64,000 bases of DNA from Stenotrophomonas africana (GCF_013004645.1 NZ_JABEME010000001.1:496001-560000), one strand, 5' to 3'; positions 17,391-25,872 are shown, counted from the first letter of the stretch. Notes: generated by a model from the letters alone, not told the origin. Translations and numbers: made by a program.

Positions 17391-18401
17391 TCAGCTATCC
17401 GTCGCCTGCATGTACTGGGTTTCATGGCCGGTGAAGCGCTCACCGTCAAAGCCAAAGCAGAACCGCCCTTCCTCGAACACGCGGTAGACCAGCAAGGCGC
17501 CATCAAGGCAGAACTGCGGCTGGTCCACGCCCGTTTCCAGTGTCCCGTAGCCGTTAGCCTCTCCGCCCTTCCCCGCCGGCCCGGTGAAGGCATCGATCGG
17601 CAATGGCGTGGCGCGTCCGGTGCGGGTGTCGACCAGCACCAGCGTGCGCTGGAAGTATTCGGGACGATCATCGACCTGCACCAGCAGATAGTGCTGGTTG
17701 AAATTGGGCGCCTGGTGCTGGAGCGCATCTTCGATGGCGGCCCGGTGCGGCGCATCGCAGAAGTCGACCGGGCTGTAGCGGTAGCTGCAACCGTCGTGGT
17801 CGTAGGGCAGGTTCATGCCGGAATAGCTCACGCCTGCCTGGCTGCCCAGATCGTCTCCCGGTTCCGGCGTGCTGCACAGCAGCCACGAGCGCTGCGCATC
17901 CTCGGGATCGGCCATCAACTTCGGCTCGCGGCCCGCCTCGTACGCCGCGCCACCCGGGAATTCCTGCCCGAAGCGCTGGCGGACGATGGGACGTGCCTTC
18001 TCCAGCGGCAAGCCGATCTTCGCGCCACGGAACGAGACAAAGGTCATCGTCGGCAGGATCACTTCCTCCACCGGCAGCCCCTTCCATTGCCCCTGCACGC
18101 AGAAGGTGGCGATCTCGTTCTCCTCATCCTCCTTGCAGGGCTTCGACGCGTTCGCGGCCAACCAGGGATGAGCCGGGCGGGCGGTCTGCTGATCGATGTA
18201 CCAGCCGTCCAGCGCGCAGGTCGGCAAGGCGTCGAGCAGCGGAGAGAGGTCTGTTGCGGTGGCCGGGGCGGCAAGCGGTGTGCCCGCTACGGGTGCCCCG
18301 GTCGGCGCATCCGGTGTGCGCTGGCATGCCGCCAGCGCGAGTAGACCGACCAGCAGCACGACGTGGCGCGCACGCCTGATTGAATGATGCGTTCCCTGCA
18401 T
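17391..18401 (-). CDS. Predicted lipoprotein of unknown function
   Basis: A 336-residue exported lipoprotein. The signal peptide HVVLLVGLLALAAC ends in a lipobox (LAAC, Cys at about residue 26). The mature part has no fold I recognise; it has several cysteines (for example CALDGW, PCKEDEENE, CSYRYSPVDFCD) that could form disulfides in the periplasm. It lies downstream of the sensor kinase on the same strand, across a 103-base gap holding a SMAG unit, so it may be expressed with the two-component system. The frame upstream of 18401 is a shadow of the kinase. Confidence 0.65.
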   Translation of the reverse strand: MQGTHHSIRRARHVVLLVGLLALAACQRTPDAPTGAPVAGTPLAAPATATDLSPLLDALPTCALDGWYIDQQTARPAHPWLAANASKPCKEDEENEIATFCVQGQWKGLPVEEVILPTMTFVSFRGAKIGLPLEKARPIVRQRFGQEFPGGAAYEAGREPKLMADPEDAQRSWLLCSTPEPGDDLGSQAGVSYSGMNLPYDHDGCSYRYSPVDFCDAPHRAAIEDALQHQAPNFNQHYLLVQVDDRPEYFQRTLVLVDTRTGRATPLPIDAFTGPAGKGGEANGYGTLETGVDQPQFCLDGALLVYRVFEEGRFCFGFDGERFTGHETQYMQATDS

Positions 18402-18465
18402 TGCGTGTTTCCTGGTTTCGACACCCGCTGGATGATCGCCGATCCCGAGGCCGTGCAGGAATGCC

Positions 18466-18487
18466 GTAGATCCACGCAATGCGTGGG
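18466..18487 (+). repeat. Single SMAG unit
   Basis: GTAGATCCACGC-aat-GCGTGG forms a short hairpin headed by GTAG. It lies between the kinase stop and the lipoprotein start. Confidence 0.7.
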
Positions 18488-18504
18488 CGCTCTGGCCCCG
18501 TCCG

Positions 18505-19818
18505 TTACCCCGGCAGCTGCAGCTCCGCCCGCAGGCCGCCACCCTCGCGGTTGAGCAGCCGCAGCGAGCCGCCCAGCGACTGCGCCAGCTGCACCGCGAT
18601 GGCCAGGCCCAGGCCAGTCCCGCCGGTACCGCGATTGCGCGAGCTTTCCAGCCGGTGGAACGGCGCCAGCACTGCCTGCAGCTGGTCCTCGGGAATGCCC
18701 GGGCCACGGTCGGAAATGCTGATCCACACCCTTCCGGCCCCATCGCGACCCGCCTCGATCTCGGCGGCACCGGCGTAACGCAACGCGTTGTCGACCAGAT
18801 TGCCGACCACCCGGCGCAGCGGCTGCGGCCAGGTCTGCACGACCAGTCCAGCCGGCGCACCACCACTGACCGGCTTGCCCATGTCCTCGTAATCGCCGAC
18901 CACACTGGCCAGGAATGCGCCCAGGTCCATCGCCACCGGCGCGCCACTGGCGACGTGGCTGCTGCGCGCATAGGACACGCCCTCACGCACCAGTTGACCC
19001 AGGTGGTCGAGGTCGGCCAGCAGCCGCTGCTGGGTGCTGTCTTCAGGCAGGGTCTCCACCCGGAGCTTCATGCGCGTGATGGGAGTCTGCAGGTCATGCG
19101 AGATCGCGGCCAGGATCTGCAGGCGCTCACTGACATGGCCACGAATGCGTGCCTGCAGTGCATTGAGTGCGGCCGCCGCACCGCCTACTTCCGCAGGACC
19201 ATCTTCAGGCAGTGCGGGCCCGTCCTTGCCCGGCTGCAGATGCTCCACCGCATGCGACAGCTGCTGCAGCGGGCGCATGGCCAGGCGCACCGCCAGCCAC
19301 GCGCACACCAGCAGCAGCGCCAGCTGTAGCAGCAGCACGGCGGGCAGCCAACGCGCCAGCGGCAGGCCCGACGGGGTGACTTCAATGGTCACGGGGGTAC
19401 CGTCGTGCAGGCGCAGTTCCACCTCGAACCGCTCCGGCAGGCGAGCTACCTGGCGCGTCTGCAACGGATAGCGGTGCTGCAGGCTGTCGTCGATGATCGC
19501 CGTGACCTGGCGTGCACGATCGGTCTGCAGCCCTGGTCCGGCCGCGGCCGGGCGCAGCAGGTAACGGTAGGTGCGCCGCTCCAGCCGAGGCACCCAGGCA
19601 TCGCGTTGCGCCGCAGGCAGGTGCTCCAGCAGCGCGACACTGACCGCCACATCCTCGTCGAGGTTGCGCAGCATCATGCTGCGGGTGGACTGGTAACGTT
19701 CGAAGAACAGCAGGCCGAAGGACAGTGCGTGGGCCAAGGCCAGTCCGCCCAGCAGCACCAGCAGCAGCCGCGCCGACAGCGTGCGCGGCCAGCGTGGACG
19801 GCGTGCGGCCGTGTTCAT
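18505..19818 (-). CDS. Sensor histidine kinase
   Basis: A 437-residue membrane kinase of the EnvZ/RstB type. Segment one (about 16-38) and segment two (about 157-178) frame a periplasmic sensing domain of about 120 residues. A HAMP region follows, then the H-box AAISHDLQTPITRMKL with phospho-acceptor His241, the N-box NLVDNALRYA, DRGPGIPE (G1) and GGTGLGLAIA (G2). All catalytic parts are intact. The start overlaps the response regulator stop by four bases, so the pair is one translational unit. The signal sensed is unknown. Confidence 0.93.
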   Translation of the reverse strand: MNTAARRPRWPRTLSARLLLVLLGGLALAHALSFGLLFFERYQSTRSMMLRNLDEDVAVSVALLEHLPAAQRDAWVPRLERRTYRYLLRPAAAGPGLQTDRARQVTAIIDDSLQHRYPLQTRQVARLPERFEVELRLHDGTPVTIEVTPSGLPLARWLPAVLLLQLALLLVCAWLAVRLAMRPLQQLSHAVEHLQPGKDGPALPEDGPAEVGGAAAALNALQARIRGHVSERLQILAAISHDLQTPITRMKLRVETLPEDSTQQRLLADLDHLGQLVREGVSYARSSHVASGAPVAMDLGAFLASVVGDYEDMGKPVSGGAPAGLVVQTWPQPLRRVVGNLVDNALRYAGAAEIEAGRDGAGRVWISISDRGPGIPEDQLQAVLAPFHRLESSRNRGTGGTGLGLAIAVQLAQSLGGSLRLLNREGGGLRAELQLPG

Positions 19819-20555
19819 TCGTCCGGCCCCAGCAACTGCACCGGCACGCTGAACACATAACCTTCGCTGCGCACGGTCTTGATGTAGGTCGGCTCGCGTG
19901 CGTCGTCACCCAGGCGCTGGCGCACGCGGCTGACCAGCAGGTCGATCGAGCGATCGAACAGTTCGGCATCGCGGCCCTGGGTGAGGCTGAGCAGCTGGTC
20001 GCGGCTGAGCACCCGATTGGCGTGATCAAGGAACACGCGCAACAGGCGGAACTCGGCGCCACTGAGCGGATACGCGGTGTCCTGCGCATCCAGCAGATGG
20101 CGTGCAGTGGTGTCCAGGCGCCACTCGCCGAAGGCCAGCTGGCGACCTGCTTCGCTCACCTGCAGGTTCGGCGGCAGCATCCGGGTGCGGCGGATCACTG
20201 CATTGATGCGTGCCAGCAGTTCGCGCGAAGAGAAGGGTTTGGTCACGTAGTCGTCAGCACCCATTTCCAGGCCGATGATGCGATCGGTCTCGTCGTCGCG
20301 GGCAGTCAGCAGCACCACCGGCACCGCACGATGCTTGCCGGCGCGCAGGTTGCGGCACAGGCTCAGTCCATCCTCGCCCGGCATCATCACGTCCAGCACC
20401 ACCAGATCCACGGCATGGGTATCCATCAGCGCGCGCATGGCCCGGCCACCGTCGGCCTGGCTCACGCGCAGGCCGTTGCGTTGCAGGTAGTCAGCCAGCA
20501 TCTGGCGGATCTCGCTGTCATCGTCGACGACCAGGATATGCGGTACGTGGTTCAT
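19815..20555 (-). CDS. OmpR/RstA-like response regulator
   Basis: A 246-residue regulator. The receiver domain has acidic residues at 11-13, phospho-acceptor Asp55 in VVLDVMMPGEDG, Thr84 and Lys106 in YVTKPFSS. A C-terminal OmpR-type winged helix (about 140-240) ends in DRSIDLLVSRVRQRL and YIKTVRSEGYVFSVP. The ATG at 20555 begins MNHVPHILVVDDD; the upstream frame is a shadow of the thioredoxin gene. OmpR-class regulators bind direct repeats one helical turn apart, and such repeats (TGTA-N6-TGTA) lie nearby at 22033-22183. Confidence 0.93.
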   Translation of the reverse strand: MNHVPHILVVDDDSEIRQMLADYLQRNGLRVSQADGGRAMRALMDTHAVDLVVLDVMMPGEDGLSLCRNLRAGKHRAVPVVLLTARDDETDRIIGLEMGADDYVTKPFSSRELLARINAVIRRTRMLPPNLQVSEAGRQLAFGEWRLDTTARHLLDAQDTAYPLSGAEFRLLRVFLDHANRVLSRDQLLSLTQGRDAELFDRSIDLLVSRVRQRLGDDAREPTYIKTVRSEGYVFSVPVQLLGPDE

Positions 20556-20613
20556 TGCGTTCTCGATGAAGGCAGGGGGACAGCACCGCGCGGCGCGGCC
20601 ATGGTAGCGCGGC

Positions 20614-21159
20614 TCAGGGGTTGGCCAGCAGGCGCTGGATCTCGCTTTCGGTACGTGCGTAGTCGCCCTCGCCGTAATGGCGGTAGACCACACGCCCCTG
20701 CCGGTCGAGCAGGTACAGCGCGGGCCAGAAGCGGTTGCCCCAGGCGTTCCAGATCCGGTACTGGTTGTCCTGCACCACCGGCCAGGTGATATCCAACCGT
20801 GCGATGGCCTTGCGCACGTTGCCAGGCAGCCCTTCATAGGCGAACTCCGGCGTATGCACGCCGATCACCGTCAGGCCCTGCGGCGCGTACCGTGCATGCC
20901 ACTGGTGGACATACGGCGCCACGTTGAGGCAGTTGCTGCAGGTGTAGGTCCAGAACTCAACCAGCACCACCCGCCCCCGCAACTGCGTCAGCGTGAGCGG
21001 TGGGCTGTTGTGCCAGGGCCCGCCACCGTTGAACCCCGCCATCGGTACTGCATCGAGCGGCTGCGCGCCGGCATCCGCACCGGGCCATGCCAGCAACAAC
21101 GCCGCTCCGCCCAGCAGGCCCAGCAACAGCGGCAATGCGTACCCTCGCAGTCCGGCCAT
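20614..21159 (-). CDS. Exported thioredoxin-like protein
   Basis: A 181-residue TlpA/DipZ-like redoxin tethered to, or secreted across, the inner membrane (hydrophobic residues 5-25). The active site is WTYTCSNCLN, a CxxC pair (CSNC) inside the YTCxNC context of the DipZ C-terminal domain. LLDRQGRVVYRHYGEGDY follows the usual cis-proline region. It probably oxidises, reduces or repairs thiols in the periplasm. It sits three bases after the hydrolase gene and 58 bases before the response regulator, so all may share a transcript. Confidence 0.85.
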   Translation of the reverse strand: MAGLRGYALPLLLGLLGGAALLLAWPGADAGAQPLDAVPMAGFNGGGPWHNSPPLTLTQLRGRVVLVEFWTYTCSNCLNVAPYVHQWHARYAPQGLTVIGVHTPEFAYEGLPGNVRKAIARLDITWPVVQDNQYRIWNAWGNRFWPALYLLDRQGRVVYRHYGEGDYARTESEIQRLLANP

Positions 21160-21162
21160 CGC

Positions 21163-21957
21163 TCAGCCGCCCTGCTCGGCCAGCGGCAGTTCCGCCGGCT
21201 TCACCCCCGCTGCTTCCAGGATGCTGTCGGCCACCTGCGCTGGATGCGAAAGCAGCGACACATGGCTGCTGCCGACCGATTGCAGTTGTGCACCAATGCG
21301 ACGTGCGGTCGCGGCCTGCAGCTGCGGCGACAGCATGCGGTCATCGCGGCTGAGTACGTACCAGCTCGGCTTGCTGCGCCACGCCGCAACGTTCACCACC
21401 TCGCCGAGCGCGCTGGCCTTCAACGGGACCTGCGTGCTGTACAGCAGTGCGGCGGACTTTTTCATCACGTCCGGCGCGAAGTCCTGGGCGATGGCATCCG
21501 CCGGCAAGGTCAGGTAGCCATCCCTTTCCTGCAGTCGGGCCAGGCCCGGACCAACCGGGAAACCTTCGCCCTGTTGCGCCGAAGACTGCCCGGCATCCGG
21601 CGCGAAGGCGGCCACGTACACCAGCGCCTGTACTTTCGGGTCATTGCCCGCTTCGGTGATGACCGTGCCACCCCAGCTATGGCCGACCAGCACCACCTTG
21701 CCGGGCGCGGCGGCAATCGCGCGGCGGGTGGCGGCGACGTCGTCGGCCAACGAGGTGAGCGGATTCTGTACGGCCACCGCCGGCAGCTTCCAGTCGTGCA
21801 GGGTGCTGATGACCTTGCTCCAGCTGGAGCCATCGGCGAAGGCGCCGTGCACCAGGATGACGGTGGGCGGTGCAGCCGTATCGGCCCGGGCAGCGAAGGC
21901 GGGGGCGGCGGCGCCGGCAACGGCGAGCGCGGCGGCAAGCAGCGAGGTACGGATCAT
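21163..21957 (-). CDS. Exported alpha/beta hydrolase
   Basis: A 264-residue alpha/beta hydrolase with a Sec signal peptide (MIRTSLLAAALAVAGAAAPA, cut near AFA-AR). TVILVHGAFADGSSW holds the oxyanion-hole HG, VVLVGHSWGGTV is the nucleophile elbow (GHSWG, Ser), and SSHVSLLSHP near the C-terminus gives a candidate catalytic histidine. It resembles salicylate-esterase-like and pyrethroid-hydrolase-like proteins; the substrate is unknown. The start was put at 21957 because GGAG stands eight bases upstream. First gene of the leftward operon opposite the RiPP genes. Confidence 0.85.
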   Translation of the reverse strand: MIRTSLLAAALAVAGAAAPAFAARADTAAPPTVILVHGAFADGSSWSKVISTLHDWKLPAVAVQNPLTSLADDVAATRRAIAAAPGKVVLVGHSWGGTVITEAGNDPKVQALVYVAAFAPDAGQSSAQQGEGFPVGPGLARLQERDGYLTLPADAIAQDFAPDVMKKSAALLYSTQVPLKASALGEVVNVAAWRSKPSWYVLSRDDRMLSPQLQAATARRIGAQLQSVGSSHVSLLSHPAQVADSILEAAGVKPAELPLAEQGG

Positions 21958-22031
21958 GGGTGACACTCCGGTGTTGGGAGTGGCCATTTCCGCCTGCCGG
22001 TGTATCGCCGCTGTTTCTCCGTAGCGCGGAG

Positions 22032-22077
22032 TTGTACCGGACTGTAGAGCGCGGGCGGGTTTCTACAGTGGGATACA
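22032..22077. promoter_or_regulatory. Two TGTA-N6-TGTA direct-repeat sites, opposed
   Basis: TTGTACCGGACTGTA at 22032-22046 reads on the plus strand. At 22064-22077 the plus strand reads TACAGTGGGATACA, so the minus strand reads TGTATCCCACTGTA. Each has two TGTA blocks ten bases apart. The architecture equals the RstA box of E. coli (TACA-N6-TACA), fitting an OmpR-class regulator. The sites lie 75-120 bases upstream of the hydrolase start. Confidence 0.5.
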
Positions 22078-22168
22078 TTCGGCCGCCGGTCCTGGCCGGG
22101 CGCTGCCGGGCGGATATCGCTCCCCGCATGCGGGCGCGCAACGCCCGATGTGCATCAACGCATCGTCT

Positions 22169-22183
22169 TTGTATCTGACTGTA
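22169..22183 (+). promoter_or_regulatory. Third TGTA-N6-TGTA site, before the RiPP operon
   Basis: TTGTATCTGACTGTA differs from the site at 22032 at only two of 15 bases. It lies 116 bases before the DoxX start. The 341-base stretch 21958-22298 holds no gene that I can support. Confidence 0.5.
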
Positions 22184-22298
22184 CGAAACCCCGGCCGCGA
22201 CCACAGTCGCTGACAAAACCCCAGGCAACGGCACACGTTGCCGATACCTGCGCCGCCTGGAATGGCCTTCATCGACCACTGGCCCGCAGGACACCACC

Positions 22299-22943
22299 AT
22301 GATCAGCACCGCCTCTTCCGTGTATACCCCCCGCCTGGATGCCGTTGGCCGCTGGCTCTCGCCATTGGCGCTGCGCACCCTGCTGGCCTGGGAGTTCTTT
22401 GAATCCGGCCGCGAGAAGCTGGGCGGTCAGAACTGGTTCGCCGATCTGGACGGTCGCTTTCCGTTCCCGTTCTCCACCCTGCCCGCGTCGCTGAACTGGC
22501 AGCTGGCCACCTGGCTGGAACTGGTGGGTGCGGTGATGCTGCTGCTTGGCCTGGCGACGCGCTCGGTGGCCTACATCTTCTGGGTGTTGACCGTGGTCGC
22601 CATCGCCACCGTGCACTGGCCCGACCAATGGAACGGCCTGGGTGAACTCTGGCAGGGCTATGCGATCACCGATCAGGGCTACGGCAACTTCAAGCTGCCG
22701 CTGCTGTTCCTGGCCATGCTGCTGCCGTTGATCCTCAACGGCGGTGGCGCACTCAGCGTGGACCGGCTGCTGGCCGGCCCCGGCCGCGCCACGGCAGGCA
22801 ATGACGGCCTGGGCTGGGGCGTCAGCCTGATCGCCCTGCTGCTGCCGTTTGCCGCGCTGTTGCCCGGCATCGGCTTCGGCGGTGCCCTGCTCGGCGGTGT
22901 GCTGCTGCTGGGCCATCTGCTGCGCCGTCGCCGCGCCGCCTGA
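22299..22943 (+). CDS. DoxX-family membrane protein of the RiPP operon
   Basis: A 214-residue DoxX protein with about four to five membrane segments. [20 protein letters not shown] after segment one and [19 protein letters not shown] are typical DoxX blocks. DoxX proteins are constant partners in MNIO-type metallophore operons (the D gene of hvf and buf sets), where they are thought to help maturation or redox coupling at the membrane. Here it comes first, 95 bases before the precursor gene. An extra C-terminal hydrophobic part (residues 170-207) follows the core. Confidence 0.85.
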   Translation: MISTASSVYTPRLDAVGRWLSPLALRTLLAWEFFESGREKLGGQNWFADLDGRFPFPFSTLPASLNWQLATWLELVGAVMLLLGLATRSVAYIFWVLTVVAIATVHWPDQWNGLGELWQGYAITDQGYGNFKLPLLFLAMLLPLILNGGGALSVDRLLAGPGRATAGNDGLGWGVSLIALLLPFAALLPGIGFGGALLGGVLLLGHLLRRRRAA

Positions 22944-23038
22944 GCCGATTCCCCTGTTCCCGCGCGTTTCGCTTTCCGTCGCCTCTTCGGCGGCGTCCAT
23001 CCCGCACGCCCCGCGTGCTTTCCCAAGGAGTCACCACC

Positions 23039-23515
23039 ATGTCCGTCTCGACCAAGAACACCCCCTCCTCCCGCCTGCCGCGCATCGGTGCCATCGGCAT
23101 CGCCCTGGCCGGTGGCCTGCTGCTGGCCGGCCAGGCCGCCGCGATCCAACCGCTGGCGATCAGCGCGGTGGCCATGAGCGCCGCCGCCGAAGGCAAGTGC
23201 GGTGAAGGCAAGTGCGGGGCCAACAAGGCCACCACCGGCAAGCCCGCTGGCAAGGCCAAGGTGGCCGAGGGCCAGTGTGGCGAAGGCAAGTGCGGCGACG
23301 CCTCGTTTACCCGCACCGACCGCGACCACGACGGCAAGGTCTCGCGTGCTGAGTTCAACGCCGTGGCCGCCACGCGTGCCGCCGAGTTCGACCGCATCGA
23401 CACCAACCACGACGGCTACATCAGCGAGCAGGAAGCGCACGACTACCTGCGCAGCGTTTACACCGCCAACGGCAAGCCAATGCCGAAGGGCCTGTTCTCC
23501 CGCGTTGCCGATTGA
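23039..23515 (+). CDS. hvfA: EGKCG-repeat RiPP precursor with two EF-hands
   Basis: A 158-residue exported protein. A signal peptide (residues 1 to about 35, ending GQAAA) is followed by [10 protein letters not shown] at 51-60 and [10 protein letters not shown] at 77-86, four copies of the EGKCG core motif with Cys54, 59, 80 and 85. In Haemophilus HvfA this motif is the target of the MNIO enzyme HvfB with HvfC, which turns the cysteines into copper-binding heterocycles. Residues 94-105 ([12 protein letters not shown]) and 121-132 ([12 protein letters not shown]) are two canonical EF-hand calcium loops, not part of the usual short HvfA. AAGGAG precedes the start by eight bases. The enzyme genes follow directly. 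Confidence 0.85.
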   Translation: MSVSTKNTPSSRLPRIGAIGIALAGGLLLAGQAAAIQPLAISAVAMSAAAEGKCGEGKCGANKATTGKPAGKAKVAEGQCGEGKCGDASFTRTDRDHDGKVSRAEFNAVAATRAAEFDRIDTNHDGYISEQEAHDYLRSVYTANGKPMPKGLFSRVAD

Positions 23516-23528
23516 TCGACGTTCACCC

Positions 23529-23551
23529 GGCGCCGCCTTCGAGGCGGCGCC
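23529..23551 (+). terminator. Hairpin between precursor and maturase genes
   Basis: GGCGCCGCC (23529-23537) pairs with GGCGGCGCC (23543-23551) around TTCGA. No T run follows, so it looks like a partial terminator or a 3'-end stabiliser that lets more precursor than enzyme be made. It lies just before the GGAG site of the MNIO gene. Confidence 0.6.
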
Positions 23552-23571
23552 CTCCCTCTGGAGCATCCGCC

Positions 23572-24417
23572 ATGTCCCTGCCCCTGCCCTTCAATGCCGC
23601 CGGTCTTGGCCTGCGCCGTGGCCTGATCGACGAACTGCTGGCAATGCCGGCCGGTGCCATCGACTTCCTCGAAGTCTCCCCCGACAACTGGATCGGCGTC
23701 GGCGGTGCACACGGCGCCGCGCTGCGCCAACTCAGCGAGCGCCACCCCTTGACCTGCCACGGACTGTCACTGTCGCTGGGCGGTCCTGATCCACTGGACC
23801 GCACCCTGCTGGCACAGACCCGTGCCTTCCTCGACGTGCACCAGGTGCAGCTGTACAGCGAACACCTGAGCTACTGCGCCGCCGGTGGCCATCTCTACGA
23901 TCTGCTGCCACTGCCGTTCACCGCCGAGGCCGTACACCATGTGGCCGGCCGCATCGCCCAGGTACAGGACGTGCTGGGCCGGCGCATCGCGGTGGAGAAC
24001 ATCTCCTACTACGCCGTTGCCGGCGCGGACTTGAGCGAGATCGACTTCATCAACGCCGTGCTCGCCGAAGCCGACTGCGACCTGCTGCTGGACGTCAACA
24101 ACGTCTTCGTCAACGCCTGCAACAACGGTTACGACGCCTTCGAATTCCTGGCCCGCGTGCCGTCCCACCGTGTCGCCTCGCTGCATGTAGCGGGCCACTT
24201 CGATGAAGACGATGGCTTCAAGATCGACACCCACGGCGCGCCGGTGAAAGGTGTGGTCTGGGCGCTGTTGCGCGAGGCCTATGCGCGGGTGGGCGTACGC
24301 CCCACGCTGCTCGAACGCGACTTCAACTTCCCGCCGCTTGCAGAACTGCTGGGCGAGGTTGAGCAGATCCGCCAGGCGCAGGCCGAGGCACGTTTGCCCG
24401 AGGTGGCCCATGGCTGA
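23572..24417 (+). CDS. hvfB: MNIO (DUF692) RiPP maturase, HvfB/BufB type
   Basis: A 281-residue multinuclear non-heme iron oxidase with a TIM-barrel fold (DUF692). Likely metal ligands are visible: His63 ([11 protein letters not shown]), His98 (YSEHLSY), Glu142 (VENISYY), Asp174 in [11 protein letters not shown], His205/His209 (LHVAGH), Asp219/His221 (DTHG) and Glu248 (LLERD). Such enzymes use O2 to rewrite cysteine in RiPP precursors; in this operon the EGKCG cysteines are the natural substrate. The start at 23572 has GGAG eight bases upstream. It overlaps the DUF2063 gene by eight bases. Confidence 0.92.
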   Translation: MSLPLPFNAAGLGLRRGLIDELLAMPAGAIDFLEVSPDNWIGVGGAHGAALRQLSERHPLTCHGLSLSLGGPDPLDRTLLAQTRAFLDVHQVQLYSEHLSYCAAGGHLYDLLPLPFTAEAVHHVAGRIAQVQDVLGRRIAVENISYYAVAGADLSEIDFINAVLAEADCDLLLDVNNVFVNACNNGYDAFEFLARVPSHRVASLHVAGHFDEDDGFKIDTHGAPVKGVVWALLREAYARVGVRPTLLERDFNFPPLAELLGEVEQIRQAQAEARLPEVAHG

Positions 24418-25144
24418 ATCGCTGGCTACCCTGCAACGGCGCTGGGCCGATCATGTGCGGGACCCGTCGATGCCTGCGCCCGATGGCGTCGAGGCACGGC
24501 GGATGGCGGTCTACCGCCGCCTGTGCATTGACAGTCTGGACAGCCTGCTGGCGGGCAGCCTGCCGCGGTTGAAGTCGCAGCTGGGCGACGCCTGCTGGCG
24601 CGACACAGTGGAGCACTACTACGCCAGCCACGCCTGTCACACCCCGTTGTTCCCACGAATCGCCGGCGAGTTCGCGGGCTGGCTGGCGGTGCAGGGCACG
24701 CTGGCGCTGCCGGCCTGGGCAGCGGAAATGGCCCACTACGAGAGCACGCAGCAGTCGCTGCATATTGAAGCGCGTGACGCCGGGCCGCCGCTGCACCGCG
24801 TTCCCGCGGGCAGCGATGTGCTGGCGGTTTCGCCGTGGGTGCGGGTGCTTGGCTACCAGTGGCCGGTACATGAGGAAGAGGTGCTGGAGACGGTATCGAG
24901 CGCAGCTCCCACGCTGCTGGTGATCCAGCGCCTCGCCGATTCCAGCCTGCAGGTCGAGGAACTGTCAGCGCTTGCCTACGCGCTGCTATCGGTGTTCGGC
25001 GACGACGGCGCGCCTGTGGATGAGGCACTGCAGGTGCTGTCCGAAACACATGGCGTGGCAACGGATGCACTGCGCATGGCCTGCGCGCCCGTTCTGGACG
25101 AGCTGTGCACGGCAGGCGTGCTGGTCGCGTGGCCTGCTTTCTGA
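24410..25144 (+). CDS. hvfC: DUF2063 RiPP maturation partner, HvfC/BufC type
   Basis: A 244-residue protein. The N-terminal DUF2063 domain (about 1-95) has [22 protein letters not shown] and ends near [16 protein letters not shown]. The C-terminal half resembles the substrate-binding part seen in MNIO partners. In known systems this protein forms a complex with the MNIO enzyme and presents the precursor. The start at 24410 overlaps the maturase stop, so the two are coupled. A SMAG unit follows its stop at once. Confidence 0.9.
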   Translation: MAESLATLQRRWADHVRDPSMPAPDGVEARRMAVYRRLCIDSLDSLLAGSLPRLKSQLGDACWRDTVEHYYASHACHTPLFPRIAGEFAGWLAVQGTLALPAWAAEMAHYESTQQSLHIEARDAGPPLHRVPAGSDVLAVSPWVRVLGYQWPVHEEEVLETVSSAAPTLLVIQRLADSSLQVEELSALAYALLSVFGDDGAPVDEALQVLSETHGVATDALRMACAPVLDELCTAGVLVAWPAF

Positions 25145-25147
25145 AGT

Positions 25148-25170
25148 TGCCGGCCAGCGGCCGGCACTAC
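25148..25170 (-). repeat. Single SMAG unit
   Basis: TGCCGGCC-agc-GGCCGGCACTAC; on the minus strand it starts GTAGTGCCGGCC. It begins three bases after the DUF2063 stop and marks the end of the RiPP operon. Confidence 0.85.
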
Positions 25171-25195
25171 CATCCCCCTACTCCGAGGTCTCATC

Positions 25196-25867
25196 ATGGC
25201 TCCATCCAACACTTCCTTCCTGCACGGCTGGCGCCTGTTCGTGGCCATTGCGGCGGTACTGATCGCCTTCGCGCTGGCCGCGTTCGCCCTGCATGCCGAT
25301 GTGGCCGAGGGCAGCCGAGCGGCGATCCGGGTCACTGCGCGCACATCGTTCCTGCTGTTCCTGGCAGCGTTCACGGCATCGTCGTTCGCCAGCCTTGTGC
25401 CCGGCCCGTTCACGCGGTTGCTGCTGCGCGAGCGGCGCATCATCGGCCTGTCGTTCGCGTTCTCGCACCTGCTGCATGCAATTGCCATCACCAGTTTCGG
25501 CATCCTAAACCCGGCGTTCTGGCCAGCACGATCCGCGCTGGCAAACCTCCCGGGCACAGTGGGCTACATCGCCATCCTGGCGCTGGCCATCACCTCGCAC
25601 CGGGGGCTCGCCCGGCGCATGGGACCCACCACCTGGCGTCGCCTGCACGTCACCGGCATGTGGATCATCGCGGCGGTCTTTACCTACTCGTACTTCAAGC
25701 GCGTGCCGGGCAACTTCTGGTATGCGGTGCCGTCGGCGCTGCTGTTCACCGCCTTCGTGGTGCGCTGGATCGCCAAGCGGGCGCAGGCGCTGCGCCGGAG
25801 TGCGCATGCGCGACCCGCGCAGTTGGGGACAGAGTCAGAGCCCTTCGCCGGTGGCAAAGGGATCTGA
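25196..25867 (+). CDS. Ferric-reductase-like transmembrane protein
   Basis: A 223-residue integral membrane protein with about six segments, of the ferric reductase-like transmembrane family (as in MsrQ/YedZ). Candidate heme-ligand histidines lie in FAFSHLLHAIAI (about 88-99) and WRRLHVTGMWI (about 147-157). It would carry electrons across the membrane, but no partner flavoprotein is nearby. The last 12 or so residues (GTESEPFAGGKGI) and the stop are written by a palindromic repeat, so the C-terminus is probably acquired. Confidence 0.75.
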   Translation: MAPSNTSFLHGWRLFVAIAAVLIAFALAAFALHADVAEGSRAAIRVTARTSFLLFLAAFTASSFASLVPGPFTRLLLRERRIIGLSFAFSHLLHAIAITSFGILNPAFWPARSALANLPGTVGYIAILALAITSHRGLARRMGPTTWRRLHVTGMWIIAAVFTYSYFKRVPGNFWYAVPSALLFTAFVVRWIAKRAQALRRSAHARPAQLGTESEPFAGGKGI

Positions 25868-25872
25868 TCCCA
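25825..25872. repeat. Xanthomonad palindromic repeat overlapping a gene end
   Basis: GTCAGAGCCCTTCGCC (about 25834-25849) faces GGCAAAGGGATCTGATCC (25853-25870); the arms pair at 13 of 16 places. This GGGGTCAGAGCCCTT...AAGGGATCTGACCCC type is common between genes in Xanthomonadaceae (from memory). Here it supplies the 3' end of the ferric-reductase-like gene. Confidence 0.65.

Noticed and set aside
16173..18344. A 723-codon plus-strand frame opposite the MFS and lipoprotein genes
   Set aside because: Shadow frame; the MFS and lipoprotein genes on the other strand have clear motifs and signal sequences.
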